DNA from: Kaiparowitsia implicata GSE-PSE-MK54-09C
GTDB taxonomy: Bacteria > Cyanobacteriota > Cyanobacteriia > Elainellales > Elainellaceae
Length of the DNA: 64,000 nucleotides
Assembly: GCA_019359435.1 (NCBI GenBank)
Contig: JAHHHI010000084.1
Location: 1 to 64,000, forward strand
Reading direction: 5' to 3'
Shown here: in pieces, positions 48,542 to 57,757 of the stretch
Layout: every line of letters starts with the position of its first letter
How positions within the stretch are numbered: the stretch's first letter is position 1
Notes under the pieces: model-generated
Databases searched by the model: none
The model's input: the letters and a program-made list of their open reading frames with translations, nothing else
What the model was told of the DNA's origin: nothing
Position numbers and translations under genes: made by a program

Positions 48542-50425
48542 ATGCAAGACGTCCTCACTGGATCTCCAAAGACCGCGCCAGCCGTTCAGGCGGCTTCAAC
48601 GACTGTCGTTGCGCCAAGTCGAGCAACTGGAGCCTTCGCCCTAATTGACAGCCTAATTCGTCATGGGGTCAAGCATATTTTTGGATATCCCGGTGGGGCC
48701 ATTCTGCCCATTTATGACGAGTTATACCGGGCAGAACAAACCGGGGCAATTCAACATATTTTGGTGCGGCATGAGCAGGGTGGAGCCCATGCTGCCGATG
48801 CCTATTCTCGCGCTACCGGCAAAGTAGGCGTCTGCTTTGGTACGTCGGGGCCTGGAGCCACCAACCTGGTCACTGGCATCGCCAACGCTCAGATGGATTC
48901 CATTCCAATGGTGATTGTGACAGGGCAGGTCAGCCGTCCTGCTATTGGTAGCGACGCGTTTCAGGAAATCGATATTTACGGCATCACGCTACCCATTGTC
49001 AAACACTCCTATGTGGTGCGCGACACTGCAGACATGGCGCGAATCGTGGCGGAAGCCTTTTACATCGCGCGGTCGGGTCGTCCTGGGCCCGTGCTAATTG
49101 ATGTACCCAAAGATGTCGGGTTAGAGAGCTTCGACTATAGGCCGGTTGAGCCTGGAAGCGTGCGCCTGCCGGGATATCGCCCCACCGTTAAAGGAAATCA
49201 GCGCCAGATTGGGCAAGCCTTGCGGTTGATTCGTCAGGCAAAGCAGCCATTGCTCTACGTTGGGGGCGGGGCCATTTCTGCAGATGCCCATGCTGAAGTT
49301 TTGGAACTGGCTGAGCGCTATCACCTGCCTGTCACCACTACGCTGATGGGCAAGGGCATATTTGATGAGCATCATCCTCTTTCGGTCGGGATGTTAGGGA
49401 TGCATGGTACGGCCTATGCCAACTACGCCGTCAGCGATTGTGACTTGCTTATTGCGGTGGGAGCTCGGTTTGACGACCGGGTAACGGGCAAGCTAGATGA
49501 GTTTGCTAGCCGCGCTAAGGTGATTCATATTGATGTTGACCCAGCTGAGGTGGGCAAAAACCGCGCTCCAGAGGTGCCGATTGTGGGCGACGTGCGCCAT
49601 GTGTTGACGGCAATGCTGCGGCGCGATCGCGAGGATCGATATACCGTTGATCCCCAGCAAACACAGGATTGGCTGCACCGCATTGACCGCTGGAAGCAAG
49701 AATATCCGCTAACCGTGCCCAGCTACAGCGATCGCATCTCACCCCAGGAAGTGATTGTGGAAGTAGGACGTCAGGCACCCAATGCCTTTTTCACGACCGA
49801 CGTGGGGCAGCACCAGATGTGGTCGGCGCAGTTTCTTAAGTGTGGGCCGCGCAAGTGGATCTCGAGCGCAGGGTTGGGGACGATGGGCTTTGGCTTGCCT
49901 GCAGCAATGGGGGCGCAGGTGGCGCTGCCCGATGAGCAGGTGGTGTGCATCAGCGGCGATGCCAGTTTCCAGATGAACCTGCAAGAGCTGGGCACGTTAG
50001 CCCAGTATGGGATCAATGTGAAAACGGTGATTGTCAACAATGGCTGGCAGGGCATGGTGCGCCAGTGGCAGCAAACGTTTTATGAAGAGCGCTACTCGTC
50101 GTCAGACATGCAGCCGGGAATGCCCGATTTTGTAAAGCTGGCGGAAGCGTTTGGGGTAAAGGGCATGGTGGTGCGCGATCGCACTGAGCTACAGGGGGCG
50201 ATCGCCCAAATGTTGGCTCACAACGGCCCTGTATTATTAGACGTAAAGGTTGCACGGGAAGAAAACTGCTACCCTATGGTGGCTCCTGGCAAGAGCAATG
50301 CCCAAATGCTAGGGCTGCCTGAGCGTCCCCAGCCTCCAACCCGCGATGACTTAATTTGTGTCAACTGCGGCACTACGAATTCCGTTGATCACAAATTTTG
50401 TACTGAGTGTGGCACTAAGCTCTAG
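48542..50425 (+). CDS. ilvB: Acetolactate synthase large subunit with C-terminal zinc ribbon
   Basis: First common step of branched-chain amino acid synthesis, using TPP, FAD and Mg. Motifs include [16 protein letters not shown], the catalytic Glu in [16 protein letters not shown], the TPP site [15 protein letters not shown] and [14 protein letters not shown]-like [17 protein letters not shown]. The 627-residue length exceeds the usual 560-600. The extra C-terminus ends in CVNCG...FCTECGTKL, with Cys at 606, 609, 620 and 623, a typical zinc-ribbon arrangement. The small subunit gene ilvN is not adjacent. A strong terminator follows. Confidence 0.95.
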   Translation: MQDVLTGSPKTAPAVQAASTTVVAPSRATGAFALIDSLIRHGVKHIFGYPGGAILPIYDELYRAEQTGAIQHILVRHEQGGAHAADAYSRATGKVGVCFGTSGPGATNLVTGIANAQMDSIPMVIVTGQVSRPAIGSDAFQEIDIYGITLPIVKHSYVVRDTADMARIVAEAFYIARSGRPGPVLIDVPKDVGLESFDYRPVEPGSVRLPGYRPTVKGNQRQIGQALRLIRQAKQPLLYVGGGAISADAHAEVLELAERYHLPVTTTLMGKGIFDEHHPLSVGMLGMHGTAYANYAVSDCDLLIAVGARFDDRVTGKLDEFASRAKVIHIDVDPAEVGKNRAPEVPIVGDVRHVLTAMLRRDREDRYTVDPQQTQDWLHRIDRWKQEYPLTVPSYSDRISPQEVIVEVGRQAPNAFFTTDVGQHQMWSAQFLKCGPRKWISSAGLGTMGFGLPAAMGAQVALPDEQVVCISGDASFQMNLQELGTLAQYGINVKTVIVNNGWQGMVRQWQQTFYEERYSSSDMQPGMPDFVKLAEAFGVKGMVVRDRTELQGAIAQMLAHNGPVLLDVKVAREENCYPMVAPGKSNAQMLGLPERPQPPTRDDLICVNCGTTNSVDHKFCTECGTKL

Positions 50426-50468
50426 CGTCCTCAGGTGCAAAGCCAAAATCTAAATCCAGCGATATCCT

Positions 50469-50505
50469 AAAAGGGAGGGAGGCGTGAACCACTCTCCCTT
50501 TTTTT
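50469..50505 (+). terminator. Rho-independent terminator of ilvB
   Basis: AAAAGGGAG / CTCCCTTTT arms around a 16-base centre, then a T run (about seven T). It begins 44 bases after the ilvB stop codon. This is the best textbook terminator in the window. Confidence 0.85.
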
Positions 50506-50575
50506 GTTTGTCCTTTTTCCGTCAAAGTAGCGCATTCAGGCCGTCTGCACCGATGCCAGCACTGGTACTTCTGCC

Positions 50576-50992
50576 ATGTCAACCAGTTATAAAAATCGAC
50601 CCGTTGCAATAGGTCTGGCGATCGCCAGTCTGCTGTTCATACCGGGGATTCACAAGTTTTATCTGCGGCAGCCTGCCTGGGGCGTGCTGTATCTGTTGAT
50701 TGGATTTTCTCCGCTAGGGGTGATCCCCAAAATATCAAGTATGGTTGAGGCCCTTTGGTATCTAGCCCAGGGACAACACACGTTTGACCAGAACTTCAAC
50801 TCGGGCACGACACTCATGCCCCAGCCAATTTCTCCCGTCTCTGTGGCGCCTGCCATGCCCCCCGTTAATGCGGCTCAAGTGGGCGCAGTGGCCGATGCGC
50901 TGCGCCAGCTTGATCAACTCCGACAAGATGGCCTGATCTCAGAATATGAGTTTGAGCAAAAGCGACGGCAACTCCTTGACCGCATGCTTTAA
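50576..50992 (+). CDS. TM2-like membrane protein with C-terminal SHOCT motif
   Basis: A 138-residue protein. Two N-terminal membrane helices are separated by a short turn (GIHKFYLRQPAWGVLYLLIG), resembling the TM2 domain. A linker and a SHOCT-type module follow (LRQLDQLRQDGLISEYEFEQ then KRRQLLDRML), found in many bacterial membrane proteins and thought to aid oligomerisation. The function is unknown. It lies between ilvB and an HhH protein on the same strand. Confidence 0.78.
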   Translation: MSTSYKNRPVAIGLAIASLLFIPGIHKFYLRQPAWGVLYLLIGFSPLGVIPKISSMVEALWYLAQGQHTFDQNFNSGTTLMPQPISPVSVAPAMPPVNAAQVGAVADALRQLDQLRQDGLISEYEFEQKRRQLLDRML

Positions 50993-51069
50993 TGCTTGAA
51001 GCTGAGGGTTCATTCGGTTACGTCAAGTGGGGCTGCGGACAGTGAACGCCGCTGGAATCTAAAGGTGAC

Positions 51070-51606
51070 ATGGGATTAGCGGACTGGCTGTCGAAACAGA
51101 TGGTAGAGCTACAGGGCAAGTCACCCCTGTTGACTGACCCCTACTATCGGCTGCGATCGCCCGACGAAGTTCGCCTTGCGGCTCAGCTTGGCGTTGCCAT
51201 TGATGTGAACCAGGCGGGCATTGATGACTGGCTGCGGCTTCCGGGGATTTCGATTCATCAAGCGCGATCGCTCGTATCCCTCGTTCAGTCCGGCATACCG
51301 CTGCATTGTTTAGACGATGTAGCCGCCGCGTTAGGCGTGCCCGTGCAACGGCTCAAGCCGCTAGAACCCATCTTGCAGTTCAACTATTACGACCCAGCCA
51401 GCCCGACCACCATTCGCCCTGTCAACGCCAACACGGCCTCGATCGAGATGCTTGCGCGGGTGCCGGAGATAGATTTGTATCTGGCACGGGCGATCGCCCA
51501 CAATCGGCAGACTCACGGGCGGTTCCAAAATCTGGCGCAGTTGCAGCAGCGGCTGCAGTTGTCACCCCAACAAACCGCCGCTCTACTGCACTTCCTGTGT
51601 TTCTAA
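51070..51606 (+). CDS. Helix-hairpin-helix DNA-binding-like protein
   Basis: A 178-residue protein with two ComEA-like HhH regions: VNQAGIDDWLRLPGISIHQA near residue 46 and VNANTASIEMLARVPEIDLY near 118. No signal peptide or membrane helix is present, unlike ComEA, so it probably acts in the cytoplasm. It might bind DNA, but no function is established. Its last 24 bases overlap the end of lepB on the other strand. Confidence 0.78.
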   Translation: MGLADWLSKQMVELQGKSPLLTDPYYRLRSPDEVRLAAQLGVAIDVNQAGIDDWLRLPGISIHQARSLVSLVQSGIPLHCLDDVAAALGVPVQRLKPLEPILQFNYYDPASPTTIRPVNANTASIEMLARVPEIDLYLARAIAHNRQTHGRFQNLAQLQQRLQLSPQQTAALLHFLCF

Positions 51607-52272
51607 CGCTGTTGAGCTTAACGCAGCGGGGGCGGAAGCCGCTATGTCCGGCGTTGGCACAACAGCCCCAAACTGATCTAGAGGAAAGAAGCGAAACACA
51701 GCGCGGCCAATAATATTGCGCCGTGGCAAAAATCCCCACACGTGAGAATCATTGCTGTTGTTGCGGTTGTCGCCCATTACAAAATAAGACTCAGCAGGCA
51801 CCGTCACAGGGGGCATCGTGTAGCTCGGTGCAGCAGCAATATAGGGCTCTATCAAGGGTTGTTGATTTACGAATACTTGGCGATCGCGCACCTCTACCGT
51901 TTGCCCCGGCAGTCCAATAATCCGCTTAATAAACGCTTGGTCTTTGCCATAGCCGAATTCTTGCAGCACGGCTGGCGGCTCAAAGACGATAATATCGCCT
52001 TGTTCTGGCGTATGTAGCCGATAGGAGACTTTTTCAACCACCAGGCGATCGCCCACTTGCAGCGTTGGCACCATCGAGTCGGACGGAATGAAGCGCGGTT
52101 CCGCCACAAACATCCGCAGCAAGAGGGCTAGCCCTAGGGCAATCACCACAATTTGCACATTTTCTCGCTGCGATCGCCAAAACCCAGGTTTAGTTTCCTC
52201 TATTACAGGCGAGGACAACGGCTTTGCCTCAGAGCTTCCAGAATCAGCAGAGGGAGGAGAGTTCAACGGCAT
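51583..52272 (-). CDS. lepB: Signal peptidase I
   Basis: Membrane serine protease that removes signal peptides. The 229-residue chain has one N-terminal membrane helix (residues about 39-55), the nucleophile Ser66 in IPSDSMVPTLQVGDRLVVEK, and Lys116 in DQAFIKRIIGLPGQ. MGDNRNNSNDSHVWGFLP and a final RAVFRFFPLDQFG also mark the family. The last 25 residues (after FGAVV) form an extra Ala/Ser/Thr tail that overlaps the convergent HhH gene by 24 bases. Bacteria of this group usually have two lepB copies; only one is visible. Confidence 0.93.
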   Translation of the reverse strand: MPLNSPPSADSGSSEAKPLSSPVIEETKPGFWRSQRENVQIVVIALGLALLLRMFVAEPRFIPSDSMVPTLQVGDRLVVEKVSYRLHTPEQGDIIVFEPPAVLQEFGYGKDQAFIKRIIGLPGQTVEVRDRQVFVNQQPLIEPYIAAAPSYTMPPVTVPAESYFVMGDNRNNSNDSHVWGFLPRRNIIGRAVFRFFPLDQFGAVVPTPDIAASAPAALSSTALETQEVQ

Positions 52273-52407
52273 AGCAGTTCAGGATAAAACATTAACGACG
52301 CAATGCTTATCTTATCGAACCAACGCCGGGTGTGGGTTGTCGCGTTGACTCGGGTTATCAGAGGCCGGGTGTGGGTATCGCTGGTTCGTTCGACAAGCAA
52401 TGGATAC

Positions 52408-52448
52408 AACGGTTTGCACCGCTCTCTATACTCGCGGTGCAAACCGTT
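52408..52448. terminator. 14-bp perfect hairpin
   Basis: AACGGTTTGCACCG / CGGTGCAAACCGTT arms around a 13-base loop. It lies downstream of the PEP-CTERM remnant on the minus strand and upstream of lepB, so it could have ended that gene. Confidence 0.6.
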
Positions 52449-52539
52449 AATCTTCCGCTTCCTTAAAATACGCTGCGTGGTACAGGCAGTGCGTTAGAAA
52501 AAGGCACTAGCAACTACCCAAGGATTCAGCGATTTACTG

Positions 52540-52786
52540 CTAGGTCAATTTTTGTTTGGCTTGGCGATGGCGGGCCGTTACCAAGCCTACTGCGGCAATT
52601 GCTAAGCCAGACATCGGGTGGGCTCAGGTACGGGAGTTGCCTTAGGTATAGCCGCGATTACAGCGATGCCATTGATATCAAACCCGTCGCGATTGTTCCC
52701 TGCGGCAGATTTGTCCACACGTTTCACAAAGTTAAACGTTGCGCCCTGCTGTAGGGACAGGGTCGCCCCTTCTGAAGCACGATAGG
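52540..52786 (-). pseudogene. PEP-CTERM protein remnant
   Basis: On the minus strand one frame reads YRASEGATLSLQQGATFNFV and ends with ATPVPEPT followed by a stop. Shifting by one base gives SGLAIAAVGLVTARHRQAKQ and a stop at 52540-52542. Joined, these make a PEP-CTERM sorting end: VPEP, a short hydrophobic helix and a basic tail. The N-terminal part is missing; the remnant begins right at a MITE end. A frameshift and loss of the front half make it non-functional. Confidence 0.75.
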
Positions 52787-52821
52787 CAAGGCGTTTGGTT
52801 GGAATGATGACACGCCCTAGG
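52787..52821. mobile_element. Solo right end of the MITE-like element
   Basis: GGCGTTTGGTTGGAATGATG and ACACGCCCTAGG match the last 34 bases of copies A and B, minus one base. The rest of the element is absent. Confidence 0.7.
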
Positions 52822-52874
52822 TTAGCCTGAGTTCGGGATAAGCTCAAACCCTCCTTAACCCGAACTGACGTTAG
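52821..52874. repeat. Hairpin repeat family A, short copy
   Basis: GTTAGCCTGAGTTCGGGATA, AGCTCAAACCCTCC and then CCCGAACTGACGTTAG. These are the two outer ends of the family without the central hairpin. It ends just before the stop codon of the AAA gene. Confidence 0.7.
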
Positions 52875-52875
52875 A

Positions 52876-54777
52876 TTATAGCGAGGTCGGTGGGCGCTGC
52901 TTTTGGGCCTGGAGTGCCTGCAATGCAGCCTCAAAATCTGCAGCGGTAATGTGCAGCGTGTTGGTATCGGGGTTGCCTTCGGCACGAAATCGGCGGATGG
53001 CTTGGAGTGCCGCCTGATTACTCAGCAGTGCGAGATCCGCCCCATTCCAGCCGTCGGTTTGGGTGGCAAGGGTTTCGAGATCGATATTGACCAATGGGCG
53101 ATCGCCATTATGCACCGTGAGAATTGCCAGCCGACTGGCGGCATCTGGCAGATCTACCTTCAGCTGCAGATCCAGCCGACCCGCCCGCAGCAGCGCTGGG
53201 TCTAGGGCATCGGGGCGGTTTGTAGCACCCACCAGCAGCACATCCTGGCAATTCTGCAGACCATCCAGCTCCGTCAAAAGCTGACCCACCACGCGATCGC
53301 CCACACCGGAATCTCCTTGAAAGCTGCCCCGCGCGGGTGCCAGGGTGTCGAGTTCATCAATAAATACCACGCAGGGCGACGCCTGTCGCGCCTTTGTGAA
53401 CAGCTCGCGCACGGCCTGCTCAGCCGCACCCACCCACTTACTCAATAGTTCTGGGCCATTGACGGCAATAAAGTTGGCCCGAGCTTGAGTGGCGATCGCC
53501 TTAGCTAGCAGCGTTTTTCCAGTCCCCGGTGGCCCCCACAGCAAAATGCCGCGCGGAGCGCTAGCTCCCGTGCGTGCATACAGGTCAGGGTAAAGCAGCG
53601 CCCCTTCCACCGACTCTTGCAGCTGCTGCTTGACCGACTCCAATCCCCCAATGTCATCCCAAGCAACCTGCGGCGACTCGACTTCAACCGAGCGCAGCAC
53701 CGACGGCTTGATGTCGCGCAGCGCAGCCAGAAAGTCATCCTGGTGCACCGTCATGCTGTCAGGAATCGGTTGATCGAGCGAGGGCACCTGTCGCCGCAGT
53801 GCGAGGTAGGCCGCCTTTTGGCACAGCGCCTTTAGATCTGCGCCCACCATGCCCACGGCCAAATCGGCGATCGCCCCCAATTCCACAGATTTGTCTAGCG
53901 GCATCGCGCGGGTTTGAATGTGCAAAATTTCTAGCCGCCCATCTCGATCGGGCACGCGAAACTGCACCTCGCGGTCAAATCGTCCGGGTCGCCGCAGGGC
54001 AGGATCAAGGTGGTCAGGCCGATTCGTGGCGGCTAGCACCACCATGCCTGTGGTCTTGGCAAAGCCATCCATCAAGCCCAGCAGTTGCGCCACGAGCCGC
54101 TTTTCTACCTCGCCTTCTACCGTGCTGCGATCGGGGGCAAGACTGTCGATCTCATCAATAAACACAATGCAGGGCGCAGCTTTGATCGCCTTCTCAAAAA
54201 TGCTACGCAGCCGTGCTTCGGCCTCACCATAATACTTACCCATCACCTCTGGGCCGACAATGGCGATGTAATTCACCTCTAGCGCTTCGGCTAGGGCCCG
54301 CGCTGTCAGCGTTTTTCCGGTGCCCGGTGGCCCCACCATCAGCACGCCTCGCGTTGGCTCTAGCCCTAGCTTTTGCAGCACCTCTGGGCGCTTCAGTGGC
54401 AGTTCTACATGCTCACGCAGCTCTTGCAGCACTGCGCTAAGGCCCCCCACATCGGCCAAAGACACAGGACTATCTGGGGAGTCTACGGGTGAAGGGGCTG
54501 GCGTATTGGCGGAATCAGAGTTCGCAGCCGTCGGTTTAGCGTCTGACGCGGGCGGGCGGCTAGAACTCGTTGGCGTCTTCCCGATGTTAGAGGTGCCAAC
54601 ATTAGATGCCCCCGCAGACGCATTGCCCCCATTGGGGATATTGCCCTGGCGAGGAATGCTGCTGAGGGGACGCGTGTTGATTTGGACGTGGGTTTTGAGT
54701 TCACCGCTTTCGGCCTTTTCTTCTAGCAACTTTGCCAGCTCTAGCAGTTGCTCAAATCCCTTAAAAAAATCGCTCAT
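52876..54777 (-). CDS. CDC48/VCP-like double AAA ATPase
   Basis: A 633-residue protein with two AAA modules. The first has Walker A GPPGTGKTLTARAL near residue 148 and Walker B CIVFIDEID. The second has GPPGTGKTLLAKAI near 414 and CVVFIDELD, followed by the conserved GATNRPDALDPALLR. The N-terminal 115 residues are a short helix and a Ser/Asn/Pro-rich linker, not the N-domain of true CDC48. The protein likely unfolds or remodels substrates, but its target is unknown. It is the third gene after a sensor protein and a histidine kinase on the same strand; the kinase ends 90 bases upstream. Confidence 0.9.
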   Translation of the reverse strand: MSDFFKGFEQLLELAKLLEEKAESGELKTHVQINTRPLSSIPRQGNIPNGGNASAGASNVGTSNIGKTPTSSSRPPASDAKPTAANSDSANTPAPSPVDSPDSPVSLADVGGLSAVLQELREHVELPLKRPEVLQKLGLEPTRGVLMVGPPGTGKTLTARALAEALEVNYIAIVGPEVMGKYYGEAEARLRSIFEKAIKAAPCIVFIDEIDSLAPDRSTVEGEVEKRLVAQLLGLMDGFAKTTGMVVLAATNRPDHLDPALRRPGRFDREVQFRVPDRDGRLEILHIQTRAMPLDKSVELGAIADLAVGMVGADLKALCQKAAYLALRRQVPSLDQPIPDSMTVHQDDFLAALRDIKPSVLRSVEVESPQVAWDDIGGLESVKQQLQESVEGALLYPDLYARTGASAPRGILLWGPPGTGKTLLAKAIATQARANFIAVNGPELLSKWVGAAEQAVRELFTKARQASPCVVFIDELDTLAPARGSFQGDSGVGDRVVGQLLTELDGLQNCQDVLLVGATNRPDALDPALLRAGRLDLQLKVDLPDAASRLAILTVHNGDRPLVNIDLETLATQTDGWNGADLALLSNQAALQAIRRFRAEGNPDTNTLHITAADFEAALQALQAQKQRPPTSL

Positions 54778-54867
54778 GGTGGTGGGTCACACGACATGCA
54801 GCCACAGGCTAGAGGGGTGCTCCGGTGCTGCGCTGCGCGGGCTTGCTTAGGGTTCCCACTGGGGTGA

Positions 54868-56454
54868 CTAGAGGCGCGATTCGGCGGATACTGCACATGA
54901 TTCTTTATGGGGCTGGCGCAGGGTAGGAATCTCGATGGTGAATTCTGTGTTGCCCGGTGTAGACGTGCAGGTGAGCTGCCCTTGATGGCGATCGACCACG
55001 ATTTGGTAGCTGATGTATAGCCCCAGCCCGGTGCCTTTGCCCGTGGGCTTGGTGGTAAAAAAGGGGTCGAACAGCTTAGCCAGCGCCGGGGGAGGAATCG
55101 CTGGCCCGTTGTTGTGGATGCGGACGGCGATCGCCCCGGGTTCCACACACTCCGTCTGAATTCGGATGGTGGGCGGTGCAGGGCCGTCCCAACCGTTCTC
55201 GTGCGATTCTTCTAGCGCATCCAGCGCATTGCTAAGAATGTTCATAAACACCTGGTTCATTTGCCCCGCGAAGCACTCTACCGCAGGCAGGCTGCCATAG
55301 TCGCGCGTCAGCTTTAGCCCGATAGAGTCTCGCGCTGATTTAAAGCGATGCTGCAAAATCAACAGCGTGTTTTCGATGCCGTCGTGAATATCAACGGGTT
55401 TCATGGCGGCTTCATCCAGCCGCGAAAAGTTGCGGAGCGATCGCACAATTTGCTGAATCCGCTCAGCTCCGATTCTCATCGATGACAAGATTTTAGGAAA
55501 ATCTTGCTGCATAAACTCAAGATCGATTGCTTCGGCTAAAGCCTGAATAGCCGGGGCCGGTTGAGGATACTGCTGCTGATAGAGACGCAGCAGTGCTAAC
55601 AAATCCTGGGTGTAGCTTTCAGCCGGGGAGATGTTGCCATAGATAAAGCTAACCGGGTTGTTGATCTCATGGGCCACCCCCGCCACCATTTGCCCCAAGC
55701 TCGACATTTTCTCGGTTTGCACCAGTTGCGCCTGGGTGGTTTGCAAGGTTTGCAACGCGTGCTGAAGCTGCTCAGCTTGCTGGCGCGATCGCCCGTCTGA
55801 CTGGCGCAGCGCCGCCTCACTTTGCTTAATGGTTGTGATGTTGTGAAACACCGCAACGCCACCCTGCACCTGCCCTTGATCCGTATAGATAGGGCGAGCG
55901 GTGGCGCTCAGCCACACATCCTCTAACGGTGCCAGCGGTGCCAGCATCGCGGCAGGCGACAGGTCGGTGGGTGCATCGTCCGGCGGAATTTCCCACGCGG
56001 GCAAGGCTGCACAAATACGCAACTCGGCTGCGTCTACCGTGTCTCCGGCGATCGCCCGCGATAAGGGAAACTCCGCTAACGTGCAGGGCATTCCATCTGC
56101 ACCCACGAGTGCATGATCGGGCCAGCGCGCGGCCCAACCTGCGAGGGTTTCTTCTGTGGAGGCAATCCCCAGCACCTGCCGCGCCGCCGGATTCACCAGC
56201 AGCAACCGCCCCTGCTCATCCGCCACAACTACGCCCTCACCCATGCTGTCGAGAATCGACTTCAGCACTTGAAGCGCCGCTTCTGAGCGCTCCAGCTGGC
56301 GCATATGCTCCTGCAAATCAGCCAGGGCTTGCTCTAGCCGCTCCGACTTTTCGCGGGTTTCCTGCTCATAGACCTCCAGCAGTTCCTCTAGCGCGACAAC
56401 CTGTTCGCGCAGCAACAGCAGTTCAGCAGCAGTATCAGCGTCAGAGTTTGGCAT
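54868..56454 (-). CDS. Soluble PAS-domain histidine kinase
   Basis: A 528-residue kinase with no membrane helices. An N-terminal coiled coil (residues about 10-65) is followed by a PAS domain (SILDSMGEGVVVADEQGRLL to FHNITTIKQSEAALRQS), a linker, and the phospho-acceptor helix VAGVAHEINNPVSFIYGN with His near residue 260. The ATP-binding domain has ILSNALDALEE (N box), IRIHNNGPAIPP, LFDPFFTTKPTGKGTGLGLY. No receiver domain or response-regulator gene is adjacent. It follows the sensor protein by 50 bases and probably shares its transcript. Confidence 0.92.
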   Translation of the reverse strand: MPNSDADTAAELLLLREQVVALEELLEVYEQETREKSERLEQALADLQEHMRQLERSEAALQVLKSILDSMGEGVVVADEQGRLLLVNPAARQVLGIASTEETLAGWAARWPDHALVGADGMPCTLAEFPLSRAIAGDTVDAAELRICAALPAWEIPPDDAPTDLSPAAMLAPLAPLEDVWLSATARPIYTDQGQVQGGVAVFHNITTIKQSEAALRQSDGRSRQQAEQLQHALQTLQTTQAQLVQTEKMSSLGQMVAGVAHEINNPVSFIYGNISPAESYTQDLLALLRLYQQQYPQPAPAIQALAEAIDLEFMQQDFPKILSSMRIGAERIQQIVRSLRNFSRLDEAAMKPVDIHDGIENTLLILQHRFKSARDSIGLKLTRDYGSLPAVECFAGQMNQVFMNILSNALDALEESHENGWDGPAPPTIRIQTECVEPGAIAVRIHNNGPAIPPPALAKLFDPFFTTKPTGKGTGLGLYISYQIVVDRHQGQLTCTSTPGNTEFTIEIPTLRQPHKESCAVSAESRL

Positions 56455-56503
56455 ATATCAATCAACAAAACCGAGAAAGGTCAACGGTCTCCATATAGGT
56501 GAC

Positions 56504-57235
56504 CTACGCCGCCGCAAACACGCGACCCCGGTCAAACGGCAGCAGCGCCATTTTTGTATTGAGCGCCAGAGTCTTGAACAGGTCTGCTGTTTCTCGCGAG
56601 ATTGGGTCTTTAGAAAACAAGATAATTGCCATTAGGTTACCCGACGGCAGCATGCCGCCAAACCCAAGGACTGACTGAATTCCTACCGGAGCGACAAACT
56701 CAGACTGCGCGGGCACATAGGGGTTGCCCAGCGCCTCTGGCACGTGAAACACATTAAAGGTGCGCTGTTCTAAATCCATAATCAGGTCTGGGGTAGGGGC
56801 CAGCACGCTGCTCACCTCTAAGCCAAATTGATGGATCAAGCGAGAGATCATCGGAATTTGCTCCACCATGTGCTCGCTCACCAGGGGGATAGACTGATGC
56901 CCTTGGGAATAGGCTCGACTGCACCATTCTGGGCGATCGCCCACGGTGCTCATCAGGGTCAAGCATTTCATGTGATCTGAGGCCGGAGCATCCCCCAACA
57001 TTGATTGCACAAACTGCTGCAGGTCGTCCGTCAACTCTCCAAAATTATGGGTTTTGAACAACCGCACCAGCGCAAAGGAGCGATCGCCCGTCTCCACATT
57101 GCGGAACTGGTCGTAAAGATAATGCACAATCCGCTCAGCGGCATCTTCCATAGACTCGGCTTCGTGGCCAAGTTTGCGGAGTGCCGCGCCACACTCGGTC
57201 ATGGCCTTGAGTGAAAACTGAGAGAGATGATACAT
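56504..57235 (-). CDS. Cyanobacterial GAF-like sensor protein paired with a histidine kinase
   Basis: From ATG 57235 the product is 243 residues beginning MYHLSQFSLKAMTECGAALR. The open frame extends upstream but does not fit. Recalled family hallmarks are FALVRLFKTH, MLGDAPASDHMKCLTLM, GLEVSSVLAPTPDLIMDLEQ, TFNVFHVPEALGNPYVPAQ and FVAPVGIQSVLGFGGMLPSG. The second half looks GAF-like, but no catalytic residues are seen. Such proteins often sit directly before a kinase gene in cyanobacteria, as here. The signal sensed is unknown. Confidence 0.75.
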   Translation of the reverse strand: MYHLSQFSLKAMTECGAALRKLGHEAESMEDAAERIVHYLYDQFRNVETGDRSFALVRLFKTHNFGELTDDLQQFVQSMLGDAPASDHMKCLTLMSTVGDRPEWCSRAYSQGHQSIPLVSEHMVEQIPMISRLIHQFGLEVSSVLAPTPDLIMDLEQRTFNVFHVPEALGNPYVPAQSEFVAPVGIQSVLGFGGMLPSGNLMAIILFSKDPISRETADLFKTLALNTKMALLPFDRGRVFAAA

Positions 57236-57757
57236 AACGCAGAATCCAAGAGTGAGGTAGACATGCAGCAAGCAATCAGGGAGCCGAGTAATACAGGGAA
57301 GAGGGAAATAAAACCGTCGAATGCCCCCTATGGGCATCGAGACTGACCAAATATTGGCAAGGAGGGTGTTGGCAAGAAAGGATGACACGCTAACGATTTG
57401 CGTTTCTAACAGGGTGCAAACCGCGTACCACCCAACTCAAGCAGGGCGTAGTCTGAACTAGACCCTAACCGGAAGAACGTGGGATGGTCTCAGTACGATT
57501 TACAGAATGATTCACAGAGCAACCCTCCTTAACCCGGAGCATTCTGGCTCGGTCAGCCTAAATTCGGTCTAAAACCGAATTGGTGTGGCTCTATGGCTTT
57601 ATGCCAATCATTAAGATTTACACTCAACATGCCCACCAGCCCGGAACTCTATCACAGGTCTCCATCCTTTAGGGAATACTAACCACACCATGACTGGTTT
57701 CATGCCAGATGCGTGACATTCTAACGACTTTTTAATGAGAGTAATGAGAGTTTGGAC
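57236..57757. other. Divergent spacer sensor gene / arsA-like gene
   Basis: About 520 bases, no gene. A hairpin AATTCGGT / ACCGAATT lies at 57561-57581. It carries the presumed promoter of the sensor-kinase-AAA genes. Confidence 0.5.

Larger units (their letters stand above)
52273..52875. other. Repeat-rich spacer with PEP-CTERM remnant
   Basis: 603 bases between lepB and the AAA gene. It contains a long hairpin, a PEP-CTERM gene remnant, one MITE end and a short copy of repeat family A, each listed separately. Confidence 0.6.

Noticed and set aside
53799-54850. Plus-strand ORFs opposite the AAA gene
   Set aside because: The minus strand encodes all Walker motifs at full length; these ORFs have no recognisable features.
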